Shown here piece by piece: positions 22,911 through 34,121 of a stretch of 64,000 nucleotides of DNA (position 1 is its first letter; each line of letters starts with the position of its first letter). The notes beneath the pieces are model-generated. The model was not told where the DNA came from. It made no database searches and was given only the letters and a program-made list of their open reading frames with translations. Origin of the DNA: Chamaelirium japonicum (taxonomy: Eukaryota; Streptophyta; Magnoliopsida; Liliales; Melanthiaceae); contig OX393557.1 in assembly GCA_947650365.1 (NCBI GenBank), forward strand, positions 53,537,972-53,601,971, in the 5' to 3' direction. A program made the position numbers and the translations under genes.

Positions 22911-25737
22911 ATGGATTCAACATTACCGATACTTTGTTGTTATGATGGAGAATTGTTATATTTGAAAGAAAAATACGAGTACAGGGGTGGAAGAACTAAA
23001 AGTATCATTTTATCTACAAAATTGGATTTTGACTGTCTTCTTTAGGAAATTTATAAGATTACAAATGATAGTCTCAAATAGTATGAAATCACAATGAAGG
23101 TTTTATATCCAAGTACACTTGCATGTCATCATACCGAAATTGTGGATGATAATGATGTTGCAGTATTTATTGCCCATAACATCCGAGCTAATAATAGCAA
23201 TGTCTCATTGCAGATAAGCAGAATGCTGAAAAATCCGGAATCTATTGACAGGTCGATTGAAATCGAACCACTCGGTAGTAAGAGAAAGTTGAAAGAAACG
23301 ACACAGATGTCTCGTAAAACACCTTGTGTAGTTATCCCTCCCGTTGACTTAAAAAATATCTCGACATCATCGGAGCTTCGGTGTTGGAGATTTGCATACG
23401 GATGAAAATACTGATATTAATTATGACGAGGATTTCAGTTTTGTACCATGCACACTAGATGTCAGTCAAGATGTCAGTCAACGTATTGAGTACAAGAGTG
23501 TGGAGAAACCTGAAGACAACCATCTATTATTTGACATTGTTATGAATAACAGAAGGTATGAATAATTTTTCCAAATATCTTATGTTGTAATTTTGATGAT
23601 TAATTAGTTCATGTACTTATATGTTTTTAAATAATATATGCCCAGTAAGGTGAATATTGATGACGATCATAATGGGTCAAGAAGAGATGCAAAATTATTT
23701 ATAGATCTTAACCAGAAGCCTGCTGGTTGTGATGTATTGGAGGAATTATTCATTGACACTCCTACGGATATGATAGTATCTCCAAAGCACACTCAACAGA
23801 ATAGTCAGCTGAAGGATAAAGATATTATCTGTAAGCAAGAAAGAAGTATGACTGAAAAACAAATAAGGAAGAAAGAAGTATCACTGAGACATAGTCAGAA
23901 AAAAGTGTTTTGCCAGCAGTAGTTGGATAGAAAACGATGAACGTAAGTCTTCAATACCTAATTCGGTTATGGTTTATGAAGACAAATACGTACCTAACGA
24001 ATTCCCTATTGCTGTTGAAGTAAAAGATGATTATCAACAACTTTATCCTAATCAGATATTTATAGATAAAGACACATTGATCAAGATGGTACAAAAGAAT
24101 GCTTTATTTACAAACACTGAGTACAAGGTGATGAAGTCCAGCAGAACAAGATATGCATTAAAATGTAAAAGAGAAAATTACAGTTAGAGATTACGTTCAA
24201 GTAGACAAAAAGGGTGTGGTATTTTCAAAATTACTTTCCTAGGCCTACACAACTGCTCATTGCCGCAGCGTGGAATTGATCATCGACAAGCTACAAGCAA
24301 GTTGATATGTGATTTTGTGAAAGCTCGAATAGAAGCACATGTATTGTACTCTCCCAAAGCAATTATATGTGATGTGCAACAAGAATTTGGTATGCAGATC
24401 ACTTATCGAAAAGCATGACTGGCAAGGGAGATGACAATTACTCATTTCAGAGGCTCATACGAGGACTCGTATGTAATTCTTCTAGCATATTGTCATAAAG
24501 TTGCACAAAATAATCCTGGAACCATCACTAATATTTTAAGGGAAGGAAACAGATTTAAGGTTGTTTTTATGGCTCTTGGTCCATGTTTACGTAGTTTTCA
24601 AAGACAAAATCTAAGACCAGTAATAGCCATTGATGGATCTTATTTAAAAGGCAAGTACAAAAGTACTTTATTTATTGCAACCACTTTGGATGGAGATAAT
24701 CATATATTTCCCGTGGCTATTGGGATTGGTGAATCAGAGAACAATGAAAGTTGAAATTGGTTCTTAACACAACTGTGGGACAGCTTGGGTCAAGTTAATG
24801 ATTTGGTTATTATATCCGACCGACACAAGGCTTTATTGGCTCAAGTTCATATTGTCTTTCCGGATGCTATACATGGTTATTGTGCGTTCCATATTTCGCA
24901 AAACATGTATGCCAAATTCAAACAACAAAGATTATACTCTTACTTTTATACAGCTACAAAGGCAACAAGAGAATCAAAGTTTCATCAAGTGATGGAAACT
25001 ATAAAGCATATGAATGAAGATGCACATGACTGGTTACGAGAAATTGAGCCAGCAAAATGGACTACAGCGTATTTCACACGCAGAAGGTATAATATTATAA
25101 CCACAAACAGTTCTGAAAGTTACAATAGTGTCCTAAAAGATATCAGAGAACTACCCATCACTATGATTTTGGAGCAATATCGGTTAAAGCTCCAGGCTTT
25201 ATGGTTCAAACGAAGAAATACGGCAACAACTTTGACAACAAAACTAACAAAATGGGCAGAAAATCAGCTAGCCGGAGATATGGATAGAGCTCGTGGCACA
25301 GCATGTCATCCTATTAATCTTGATGAGTATATGGTCAGATCTATACAATATTATGATTATGTAGTTTTAAGCAATCGAAAATGCATATGCCGTAAATTTG
25401 ATGTAATGGTCATGCCATGCTTACATGCATTAGCCGGAATTGCACAGTATAAGATGGATCCTTATCTATTTTGTGCACACTACTATACAGCGGATAACTA
25501 CAGGGCAATCTATGCATAACCTATCTATCAAGTTGCTGATAAAAGTGAGTGAAAGACCCCAGAAAGTATTAAATCAGCTAATAAACTAATCCTACCCATT
25601 GAAAAAAAAAACAGCGGGAAGGCCAAAGAAAAAAAGAATTCTCTCACAGGGTGAGGAGCGCCAGACTGTCAAATATGCTAGATGTAAATGTTCAGGACAT
25701 AATAAAAAATCATGTAGCTTTCCTATTATTGCAGAGT
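22911..25737 (+). pseudogene. MURA-type MULE transposase, decayed
   Basis: The start ATG at 22911 lies 12 bp after a good acceptor (GCTAACAG, ending 22898), implying a 5'UTR intron. A second intron runs from about 23556 (donor AGAAG|GTATGA) to 23643 (CCCAG). In order: N-terminal region; MuDR N-terminal domain (about 24040-24400, FIDKDTLIKMVQ ... YALKC); the DDE catalytic core with first Asp in AIDGSYLKGKY (about 24630), second Asp in IISDRHKAL (about 24815) and the GYCAFHISQNM motif; a SWIM zinc finger CIC...MPCLHALA (about 25380-25440); and an AT-hook-like GRPKKKR and zinc knuckle CKCSGHNKKSC just before the stop at 25735-25737. Breaks: stops at 23043, 23079, 24185, 24416 and 24752, and frameshifts near 23380 and 23920. 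The last part of the core (24785-25519) is still open. It would cut and join the element's ends. Confidence 0.9.
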
Positions 25738-25979
25738 AAAGGTATCATGTTTTTTTACTTGTTCCCTTTATGACTTTACACATACTTCTTCCAGTCATTA
25801 TAACATGTCTGACTGAATTCTTAAAATCACTATGATTTTGGAGCAATATCAATTAAAACTCCAGACTTTACTTGTTGTTATATGCATATTATGATATATA
25901 TTCTTGTTTTTAATTTCTGTATTTTTATTGAACATCTATAAAACTTATTGAATGACATGATTATACAGGTATCGTACTT

Positions 25980-26318
25980 ATGGCAAATAAATACTATATG
26001 GTATTTGTGGATAGAAGGCCTGGGATTTACTACACTTGGGAGTAGTGTCAACGACAAGTTAATGGCTATGGAGGATCTTTGTATCGTTCATTCCGTTCCT
26101 TGGAGGAGGCTGAAGGTCACTTATCCAAGTTCCAAAACGAGCATCTCCATCCTGATAAACATCATGATATCCCTTTGGATAGCAAGCGTCATGCACCTTC
26201 GGATTGCGTCTCTTTTGTCCCTCCCGCTCCTAAGTTTACCACTCGGAAGTGTGGGTTTTGTATGTTAGGAGCACTTTTGGCTATGATGGTCTTTATATTT
26301 ATATTCATTGTAATATGA
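25980..26318 (+). pseudogene. Small protein: RNase H1 N-terminal (hybrid-binding) domain plus C-terminal membrane helix
   Basis: A 112-codon frame follows an acceptor-like TTATACAG (25962-25969). Residues 4-55 match the RNase H1 N-terminal domain (also called Cauli_VI/viroplasmin-like): KYYMVFVDRRPGIYYTWE, CQRQVNGYGGSLYRSFRS, LEEAEGHL. In RNase H1 this domain binds RNA-DNA hybrids. No catalytic RNase H domain follows; the C-terminus is instead a basic Cys-containing linker (TTRKCGFCMLG) and a hydrophobic run (ALLAMMVFIFIFIVI) that looks like a tail anchor. One in-frame stop at 26043-26045, just after YYTWE, suggests this copy is dead or was recently silenced. It lies 240 bp after the transposase in the same orientation. 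The domain call is good; the role is unknown. Confidence 0.7.
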
Positions 26319-26382
26319 ATGAAGGTGATAGTAATGACATATGAGGGGGAACTCTATTGTAATGATATTTTTGGAGTATTGC

Positions 26383-26690
26383 ATGTCTCGAATATTGTAA
26401 TGTAATGACATATCTTAAGTTTGTAATATAATGACATTTCTTAAGATTTTTCATTTAAGAAGTTATTCAGTTTCTGTTTGAATATGGTGCATGTCTCGGA
26501 TTTTGTAATGTAATGACATTTCTTAAGATTTTTCATTTAAGAAGTTATTCAGTTTCTGTTTGAATATGGTGCATGTCTCGAATTTTGTAATATAATGATA
26601 TATCTTAAGTTTGTAAATGACATATCTAAAGTTTTGTAATGTAATGACATATCTTAAGTTTTTATTTGAATGCATGTCTCGGATCCATGT
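26383..26690 (+). repeat. Tandem repeat, about 110-bp unit with shorter sub-units
   Basis: Repeats of GCATGTCTCG...TTGTAATGTAATGACAT...TTAAG, with one long unit (from about 26490) nearly identical to the one before it. Downstream of the small TM gene and AT-rich; possibly its 3'UTR. Confidence 0.75.
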
Positions 26691-26884
26691 GGCAAGTGAT
26701 TCGAAATGAGTTATAAGCGAAGGGTATCAGTTGGAAACCACTTTGGCTAGCCATAGAGATCAATGCTTCGGTATTTCTTCGCATCCTCTATTTGGAGTTC
26801 ATGGCACAGGAAAAAAGTGCAAACTGATCTTAGAAGAACATTGGATATCTTCTGCTCTCCTATTACATAGAGAAAATATCATAG

Positions 26885-27935
26885 AGAGAGGAAATAACAT
26901 AAAGAAAAGATAAATAATATAAAGAGAAAAAAATTATAGAAAGAGAAAATTATATTATAGAGAGAAAAAATTATAGAGAGAAAAAAATTATAGAGAGAAA
27001 AAAATATTCAGAGAGAGAAAAAATTATAGAGAGAATAAAATTACAGAGAGATAATATGAAGCTTGAGAGAAAAAATTATAGAGAGAAAAATTTATAGAGA
27101 GAGAAAAAAATTATAGAGAGACCAAAAATTTATAGAGAGAGAAAAAAATTATAGAGAGAGAAAAATATTATAGATTGAAAAAAATTATAGAGAGAAAAAA
27201 ACAAAGTTAGAGTGAAAAAATTATAGAGAGAGAAAAAAAATTATAGAGAGAGAAAAAATATTATAGAGACAAAAATTATAGAGAGTAAAATATTATAGAG
27301 AGAGAAAAATATTATAGAGATAAAAAAATTATAGAGACAAAAATTATAGAGAGAAAAATATTATAGAGAGAAAAATTATAGTGAGAGAAAAAAAATAATA
27401 GAGAGAAATTATAGAGAGAATAAAATTATAGAGAGAAATAATACTCAGAGAGAGAAAAAATTATAGAGAGAAAAATTTATAGAGAGAAAAAAATTATAGA
27501 GAGAAAAAATTATAAAGAGAGCAAAAATTTATAGAGAGAGAAAAAAAATTATAAAGGGAGAAAAATATTATAGATTGAAAAAAATTATAGAGAGAAAAAA
27601 ACAAAGATAGAGAGAGAAAAATAATAGAGAGAGAAAAAATATTATAGAGACAAAAAAATTATAGAGAGAAAAATATTATAGAGAGAGAAAAATAATAGAG
27701 ACAAAAAAATTATAGAGACAAAAAAATTATAGAGAGAAAAATATTATAGAGAGAGAAAAATTATAGTGAGAGAAAAAAAATAATAGAGAGAAATTTTAGA
27801 GAGAAAAAAATAATAGAGAAAAAAAATTATAGAGAGAAAAAAAAATTATAGAGAGAAAATAATTATTGAGAGAGAAAAAAATTATAGAGAGATAAAAATT
27901 ATAGAGTGAACAAAAATTATAGAGAAAGAAAACAT
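26885..27935. repeat. About 1-kb purine-rich low-complexity tract
   Basis: Degenerate reiterations of AATTATAGAGAGAGAAAAA with few pyrimidines other than the T of TTATA. No coding potential. It leads directly into the first 91-bp array (the transition is AGAGAAAGAAAACATAGAAG). Confidence 0.9.
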
Positions 27936-27944
27936 AGAAGAAAT

Positions 27945-28800
27945 TTGTGATTTCGTCCAATTTTCGTCCAACTTTCGTCTCACAGCTCAATGCCAGTCTC
28001 GGCCAAGACTGACTGTGATTTTTCGGCAACGAAACATAGACGAAATTTTCTATTTCGTCCAACTTTCGTCTCACAGCTCACTGCAAGTCTCGGGCAGAAC
28101 TGACTATGATTTTTCGGCGACGAAAACTAGACGAAATTTGTTATTTCGTCCGATTTTCGTCACACAGCCCATAGCCAGTCTCGGCCAGAACTGACTGTGA
28201 TTTTTCGGCGACGAAAACTTGACGAAATTTGTTATTTCGTCCGATTTTCGTCACACAGCCCATAGCAAGTCTCGGCCAGAACTGACTGTGATTTTTTGGC
28301 GATGAAAACTAGACAAAATTTGTTATTTCGTCCGATTTTCGTCACACAGTCCATAGCCAGTCTCGGCCAGAAATGACTGTGATTTTTTAGCGACGAAAAC
28401 TAGACGAAACATATTATTTCATCCGATTTTCGTCTCACAGTCCAAAGCCAGTCTCTGGCAGAAATGATTGTGATTTTTTGGCGATGAAAACTAGATGAAA
28501 CATGTTATTTTGTCAGATTTCGTCCGATTTTCGTCTCACAGCCCAAAGACAGTCTCGGGCAGAAATGACTGTGAATTTTTGGCAACGAAAACTAGACGAA
28601 AACTAGACGAAAACAGCCCAAAGCTGGTCACGGGAAGGTGACTGTGATTTTTCTTCGACGAAACATAGACGAAATTTGTTATTTCGTCCTGATTTCGTCT
28701 CATAGCCCAAAGACAGTCTCGGATAGGCCTGACTGTGTGATTTTTCTTCGACGAAACATAGACGAAATTTGTTATTTCGTTCGAATTTCGTCTATATTTT
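27945..28800. repeat. 91-bp tandem repeat array A, about 9 copies
   Basis: Each unit contains GACGAAATTTGTTATTTCGTC (a hairpin: 8-bp arms GACGAAAT/ATTTCGTC around TTGTT), then a GATTTTCGTC stretch, CACAGCCCATAGCCAGTCTCGG and GACTGTGATTTTTCGGCGACG. The spacing is about 91 bp in the central copies, with shorter and longer units at the right end. A related array lies at 32975-33606 in the same orientation. Confidence 0.9.
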
Positions 28801-28839
28801 CACAGGTTACATATGGGCAGGCTCTGGCAGGTTTCACTG

Positions 28840-29345
28840 TGATGCAAATTACTCTTTGATGCAAATTACATTCTATTCCAAATTACAAATAACTCTGATG
28901 CAAATTACAAATTACAAATACTCTTTGATCCAAATTACAAACAACTGAATAGATTGCAAACAACTAAATAGATTGCAAACAACTGAATAGATTGCAAATA
29001 CTCTTTGATGCAAATTACAAATTACAAATACTCTTTGATCCAAATTACACATATCTAGTCATTCTATTACAAATTACAACAAAGTATAACAAATTACACA
29101 TATCTAGTCATTCCATTACAAATTCCAACAAATTACAAACAACTTTGATCCAACTTCCAAATCATTGAGTCATTCCAATCATCATAGCCAAATTGAGTCC
29201 TTCAGTCATAGCCCTTCCATTACAAATTACAATAAAGTACAACATATTACAAATTACAAATTCCAACAAATTACAAGTTTTTTGATGCAAGTTCCAAATC
29301 ATCGAGTCATCCCAATCATCATAGCCAAATTGAGTCCTTCAGTCA
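28840..29345. repeat. Low-complexity CAAATTACAAA repeats
   Basis: Degenerate tandem units such as TCTTTGATGCAAATTACAAA and ACAACTGAATAGATTGCAA, plus a duplicated segment holding AGTCATTCCAATCATCATAG (about 29170 and 29305). It lies in the 3' flank of the Ulp1-like gene; no coding signal. Confidence 0.75.
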
Positions 29346-29352
29346 TAGCCCT

Positions 29353-32300
29353 TCAATCTACATATTGATGCAATATTTGATATGCAATTCGCCTTCGAAA
29401 TGAGGTCATATCAAGCTACAAATTTAAACAATTAAATTGCAAGTGTAATTATTGAATATTGTACCTGACTGAATATTACATTGCAAACAACTGAATATTA
29501 TACCTGACTGAAATCGATCTTTTTGTTGCTGCTATAATAATTGGCAAAAAATATCAAAAATACGCCACAATCATACCTATATAACATATAAAATTATTAG
29601 TTGTATAAAAGGACTAATATTTTATTGTCAGCATTTCATAATAAAAACTTACCCATTGTATTGCCTATGATGATCTTTACCATTCTTGCTTATCCATTTT
29701 GCACCCTGCAATGTATTTTCATCTCCCAAAAAATATAAAAACATTGGTAGAATTTCTAAAAATGCTTCTATCTTTTTCCTATACTTAGAAACAGGGTCAC
29801 TATAAAGAGAGTATCAAAACTAATTTCCTATCCTGCATATGGAGAATCCTAAGATACCAATGTTGGTTATCTTCATTGATAGGGATTATTACGTATGAAC
29901 ACTTCCATAACGGAATGATATCCCCTTTATCATCTTTGAGAGGACTTTCGAATTCTTTGGGCCACCTATATGATGCAATGAAGGCATGCATAAGGTGATC
30001 TTCATCTAGGTTACTTCCATCGTAACTTTGTACAAAGTCCTTCCAATCCTTATAGCATGTTTGACATAATATCTGAAATTCAAAAATGAATAATAAATAT
30101 TTATTGAATTGTGAGAAAAATTTTTATACAAATACTACTAAGAATGAGAGATATATCCAAGAATATGTCCTAGCCAAAGAAATGATGAATGTTGTACTAG
30201 TCTTATTCCTTAACATGCGCTCTTCAAGTAAGTACATATATACATCAATGTGCTGCAACAATATAGAGTTTTATACGATTGAATATGACATATCGAGAGA
30301 TATCAAAAAAAAACAATAGATATAAACTCACCTCGCTCATCACCCATGATGTTCGCTCATATAGTTTGTTAATCAAGTGAGGGGTTATAAGGAACCCATC
30401 AATTACAACTTCAGGCCTATATTGACAATGATTCAATTAATTACTAAGAGGCAAAATATGTTATCATTCAAAAATAGATTATATAGTGACTATACTTACA
30501 AAATATTTCTAATGTTATCAAGAAAAGCTATTATTGTCTCTCGCTCTTCAGACAATAGTCTTTTTATCCATTTTTCCACGTCAACGACCTCCTCTTCTTG
30601 TATTTCCTTACGGAGATTTTTCTTTTTGTAGGTGGTATATGGAGAGCTTATTTTCGGACCCGGTTTCTTCAATCGCTGTGATGTTAAAACTTTCAATGTA
30701 TTCCTCTCCACCACCTCGTCTCCCTTCTCATCATTCTTTTCTTCCTCCTCCTTCTTCTTCTCCTTCTCCTTCTCCTCCTCCTCCTCATTCTCCTTCTCCT
30801 TCTCCTTCTCCTTCTCCTTCTCCTCCCCATCCTCCTTCTCCTTTTCCTTCTCCGTCTCCTTCTCTTTCTCCTTCTCCTTCTGCACATACCGTTAAAGATA
30901 AACATATAGTTAATTCATACGTATACAAAAAGCAAATAATTATAGAATACATAGGAATCGTTATTGGTTTACCTGACTCTCTAAACTGATACAATATTGT
31001 TCTCCAATTAAAGAGAGCTCTCTCGCATGTCTCTCCTCAATTGAGGAGATCTTTCTTTCATATTTCTCCTCAATTGAGGAGATCTTCCTTTCATATTTCT
31101 CCTCCATTGAGGAGATCATCTTTGCATATTTCTCCTCAAGTGAGGAGAATCTTTCCTCAAATTTCTCCTCAAGTGAGCATAATTTTTTTTGAAATTTCTC
31201 CTCAAGTGAGGAGAATCTTTTCTCAAACTTCACTTCATCGGATTTGTCGTTATGATCCGGTGTAGTCAACAACAGCTGATTACCCTTATTTCCTTAGAAG
31301 GGAGAAGCCTCAGCATCAAATAGGTCTTGCAGTATATTAATTGTCTTCTCCTCTTCTGTGAGAGTCAGCTATTTCAAAATCTGAGCCTATTAATATATTC
31401 AGACAAAAAAATTAATAATTATATGATGCATCTATTACTTTAATCTAAGCAATTAAAAACTCGTATACTTACTTTATTGGAATTCACAATATCATTTATT
31501 CTTTGGTGTGATGATGCTCTTATGTCATACCAATTGAGTAGTCTTGGCCACCTTGGATGCTCAAGCATCATGGCATATACACTCCCCAGTTGAGGAATCC
31601 GTTCGAATGCCCATGCCTGTAACAAATAATTAAAGAAAAATTAATACAAATATTAAACAATAGATACTATGAATTGTTTATGTATAGAATAATACCTGTA
31701 AAATGTACATGCATCCAAAAATATTATACTTTGGTGGCCACTTTGTAACATTTACTGCACCTTCAAGCCCAGATATGATATGGCTATAACAGAGGTTACC
31801 CCAAGGGTAACTATTGAAACTGTCCAAATCATCCACCAATCTCAAATATCTTTCCGGTACGATCACATTCTTGTTGCTGCCAAGAATGATACTTTCCAAA
31901 ATAAGTACCAAAGAAAGTTTTATTGCATCATCTGGAACTGCAGTTGCTATGATTGAAGCCATTAAGGAGGCCTGAGTAGCCCCGCGTGGAAAGTATCTAC
32001 TTCTCAAGTTGTCTGACCCTATCTCTAGTATCGGAGGAGGATGCCCAAGACAATACCGGAGTCCAGAAACTAAAGAAAACTCCAACGGCGAGAAGGAAAT
32101 AATCTGGCCATCCAAATTAAACTTAAGACCACCTAAGTGTCTTTTCCATAAATAATGTATGACACTTGGGAAAATCATAGCTCGTGCACTGCGTCTCCAA
32201 TCAAATAAGAAACCAAAACAATTTATTTTCATCATATCCATCATATCTGTAGAATTGTTTTTTGTATCTATTGACTTGAAGTGCTCCTCAATTTCATTAA

Positions 32301-32547
32301 GGTATTTAATGTTGTTTTTTGCAGAAGCTTTACCAAAATACCTCAATCTAGCACTTAGCTCCGTGGCCACTTTCTTTTCTTCAACATTCTCTCCCTCTTC
32401 TATCTTTCTTTTCTTTTTCTTTACTTCAATCTTCACATTAGATTCAGGAGTTTGTGTAATCATATCAGACATGTCTCCCTCCATAGAAGCAGGGTCCCTA
32501 CCACCACGTCCATGCGAACGTCCACGACCACGGTTTTTCTTAACCAT
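29353..32547 (-). pseudogene. Ulp1-like (C48 cysteine peptidase) gene with DUF1985 domain, captured in MULE
   Basis: Eight exons, all with GT-AG ends and compatible phases: 31696-32547, 31473-31616, 30973-31368, 30500-30879, 30332-30416, 29653-30072, 29504-29576, 29353-29415 (stop TGA 29353-29355). Start chosen at the Met of MVKKNRGRGR. Exon 1 has a basic GRGRSHGRGG N-terminus and a DUF1985-type region (FSPLEFSLVSGLRY); exon 3 an 11-residue coiled-coil repeat; exon 4 a long Lys/Glu-rich linker; exon 6 the catalytic-His motif NQHWYL; exon 7 the catalytic-Cys motif YDCGVF. Ulp1 enzymes cleave SUMO or its precursor, and DUF1985-Ulp1 proteins in plants are typically transposon-borne. Damage: an in-frame TAA at 31294-31296 and a frameshift near 29810, exactly where the catalytic Asp motif (D-T-L) should sit. 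Splicing is inferred, not observed. Confidence 0.85.
30990..31245 (-). repeat. 33-bp coding repeat in Ulp1-like exon 3, about 7 copies
   Basis: Each 33-bp unit holds the palindrome CTCCTCAATTGAGGAG or a near variant and encodes an 11-residue coiled-coil unit of the form SSIEEKYERKI. Hendecad spacing fits a continuous coiled coil. Confidence 0.85.
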
Positions 32548-32809
32548 ATGTAAATAAAATAACAAAGATACTATAAATTAAATGAGGTCTCAATAAAATA
32601 TATATATATATATATATGATGAAAATTTGGATGACATATGGACGAAACAATACATAAAATATGGACGAAACTACTATTAGTTATTCTCTACTAGAGGGTC
32701 AAACTAACAATCTTTGTTGTCTTATGTTTTAATGCAGCAACTTCAATTTTTTTTTCGAAAAGCATGAGTTAATTACAAAGGTTAAGAATGGTGGCAAGGA
32801 TTTCAGAGA

Positions 32810-32970
32810 ACCAATTCGGATTATGCCAGAAGGTCCATAATAAAGTTTATTTTCTTACTGAGACAATTGAGGGAAAGATTTAGAGACGAGAAAAGGAATC
32901 TACATATGGTTTTTTATTGATTTAGAGAAGACTTATGATAGAGTACTACCAAATGTAATATGTTGCTAAT
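32810..32970 (+). pseudogene. L1-type LINE reverse transcriptase fragment
   Basis: Reads in mixed frames as NQFG...MPEG, then LLRQLRERFRDEKRNLHMVF and IDLEKTYDRV, the conserved L1 RT section around FIDLEKAYDRV that holds a catalytic Asp. A frameshift separates HMVF from IDLEK. It is only about 160 bp long with no LINE ends; it lies between the Ulp1 gene start and repeat array B, inside the MULE. Confidence 0.75.
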
Positions 32971-32974
32971 ATAC

Positions 32975-33606
32975 CTTACATTCAAAAAAAATTATAGAGA
33001 AAGAAAACATAGACGAAATTTGTGATTTCGTCTAATTTTCGTCCAACTTTCGTCTCACAGCTCAATGCCAGTCTCTGGCAAGACTGACTGTGATTTTTCG
33101 GTAACGAAACATAGCCGAAATTTGTTATTTCGTCCAACTTTTGTCACACAGCTCAATGCAAGTCTCGGGCAGAACTGACTGTGATTTTTCGACGATGAAA
33201 ACTAGATGAAATTTGTTATTTTGTCCGATTTTCGTCACACAGGCCATAGCCACTCGGCCAGAACTGACTGTGATTTTTTGGCAACGAAAACTAGACGAAA
33301 TTTGTTATTTCGTTCGATTTTCGTCAAACAGACCATAGCCAGTCTCTGCCAAAATTGACTGTGATTTTTCGGTGACGAAAACTAGAAGAAATTTGTTATT
33401 TCGTCCGATTTTCGTCACACAGCCCATAGCCAAACCAAGCCAGAACTGACTGTGATTTTTTGGCGATGAAAACTAGACGAAATTTGTTATTTTGTCTGAT
33501 TTTCGTCTCACAGTCCAAAGCCAGTCCCGGGCAGAAATGACTGTGATTTTTTTTGCGACGAAAGCTAGACGAAACTTGTTATTTCGTCAGATTTTTTGAA
33601 TGTAAG
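32975..33606. mobile_element. TIR-bounded insertion carrying 91-bp repeat array B (about 6 copies)
   Basis: Begins CTTACATTCAAAAAA (32975) and ends TTTTTTGAATGTAAG (33606), a perfect 15-bp inverted pair. Between them lies AATTATAGAGAAAGAAAACATAGACG followed by about six 91-bp units, whose first copies match the first copies of array A (27905-28050) closely. No target duplication is evident at either side, so it may be a rearranged copy rather than a simple MITE. Confidence 0.65.
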
Positions 33607-34121
33607 GCTTAGAAACACTAAATTTCTTTACTTTAAAACACTATACCTTACCAAATTCGAAAAAATATCATATCACAATGTCGGATAATTAGAAAAACTA
33701 AATTATATAAAAATATAGGGCTAAGATTTGGGTTTATAGAGCATACCTTGGCAAGGCAAGCTAAATTCGACGAAGCCTGAATGACGAAGCCTCAGCGACG
33801 AAGCCTCAGCGACTGTTGAAGTTGACGCCGGTCCGACGAACCCTCGACGACGGTTGATCGTGACGAAAACAAGGCGACAAGAGGGATTTTGGAAGCCGGT
33901 TGAGTTGGAGACGATCGGACGCAGCCTCGACGAAGGTTGTTCGTGACGAAAACAAGGCGAAAGGCTCGATTTCTCTCAAACTGGTAAGAAACCAAGTTAC
34001 CCAGCCACGATAGGTTTTTACAGTGGTAAGGGTCAATATGTCTTTTTACCTGTTTAGTGTCACCGTGCGACCTGTTTCCCACGTGCTGGTGGCCATTTTC
34101 GTTCAGATTTCTTGACGGGGT
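33607..34121. other. MULE right subterminal region
   Basis: Contains several CGACGAAGCCT units (about 33765-33815) and a duplicated GTTGATCGTGACGAAAACAAGGCGA-like phrase (33853 and 33938). In the minus direction it is the likely promoter/5' leader side of the Ulp1-like gene. Two short open frames on the minus strand (33792-34082) match nothing I know. Confidence 0.4.

Noticed and set aside
25980-26318. Reading the Cauli_VI-like domain as an endogenous caulimovirus
   Set aside because: No movement protein, coat or RT lies nearby; the same domain is the N-terminus of cellular RNase H1, and it sits within MULE ends.
27945-28800. CRISPR-like regular repeat array
   Set aside because: A plant tandem repeat with no unique spacers; 91-bp units are contiguous.
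33792-34082. Open frames near the MULE right end as a fourth gene
   Set aside because: Short, overlapping in two frames on the same strand, built partly on CGACGAAG repeats, no domain.
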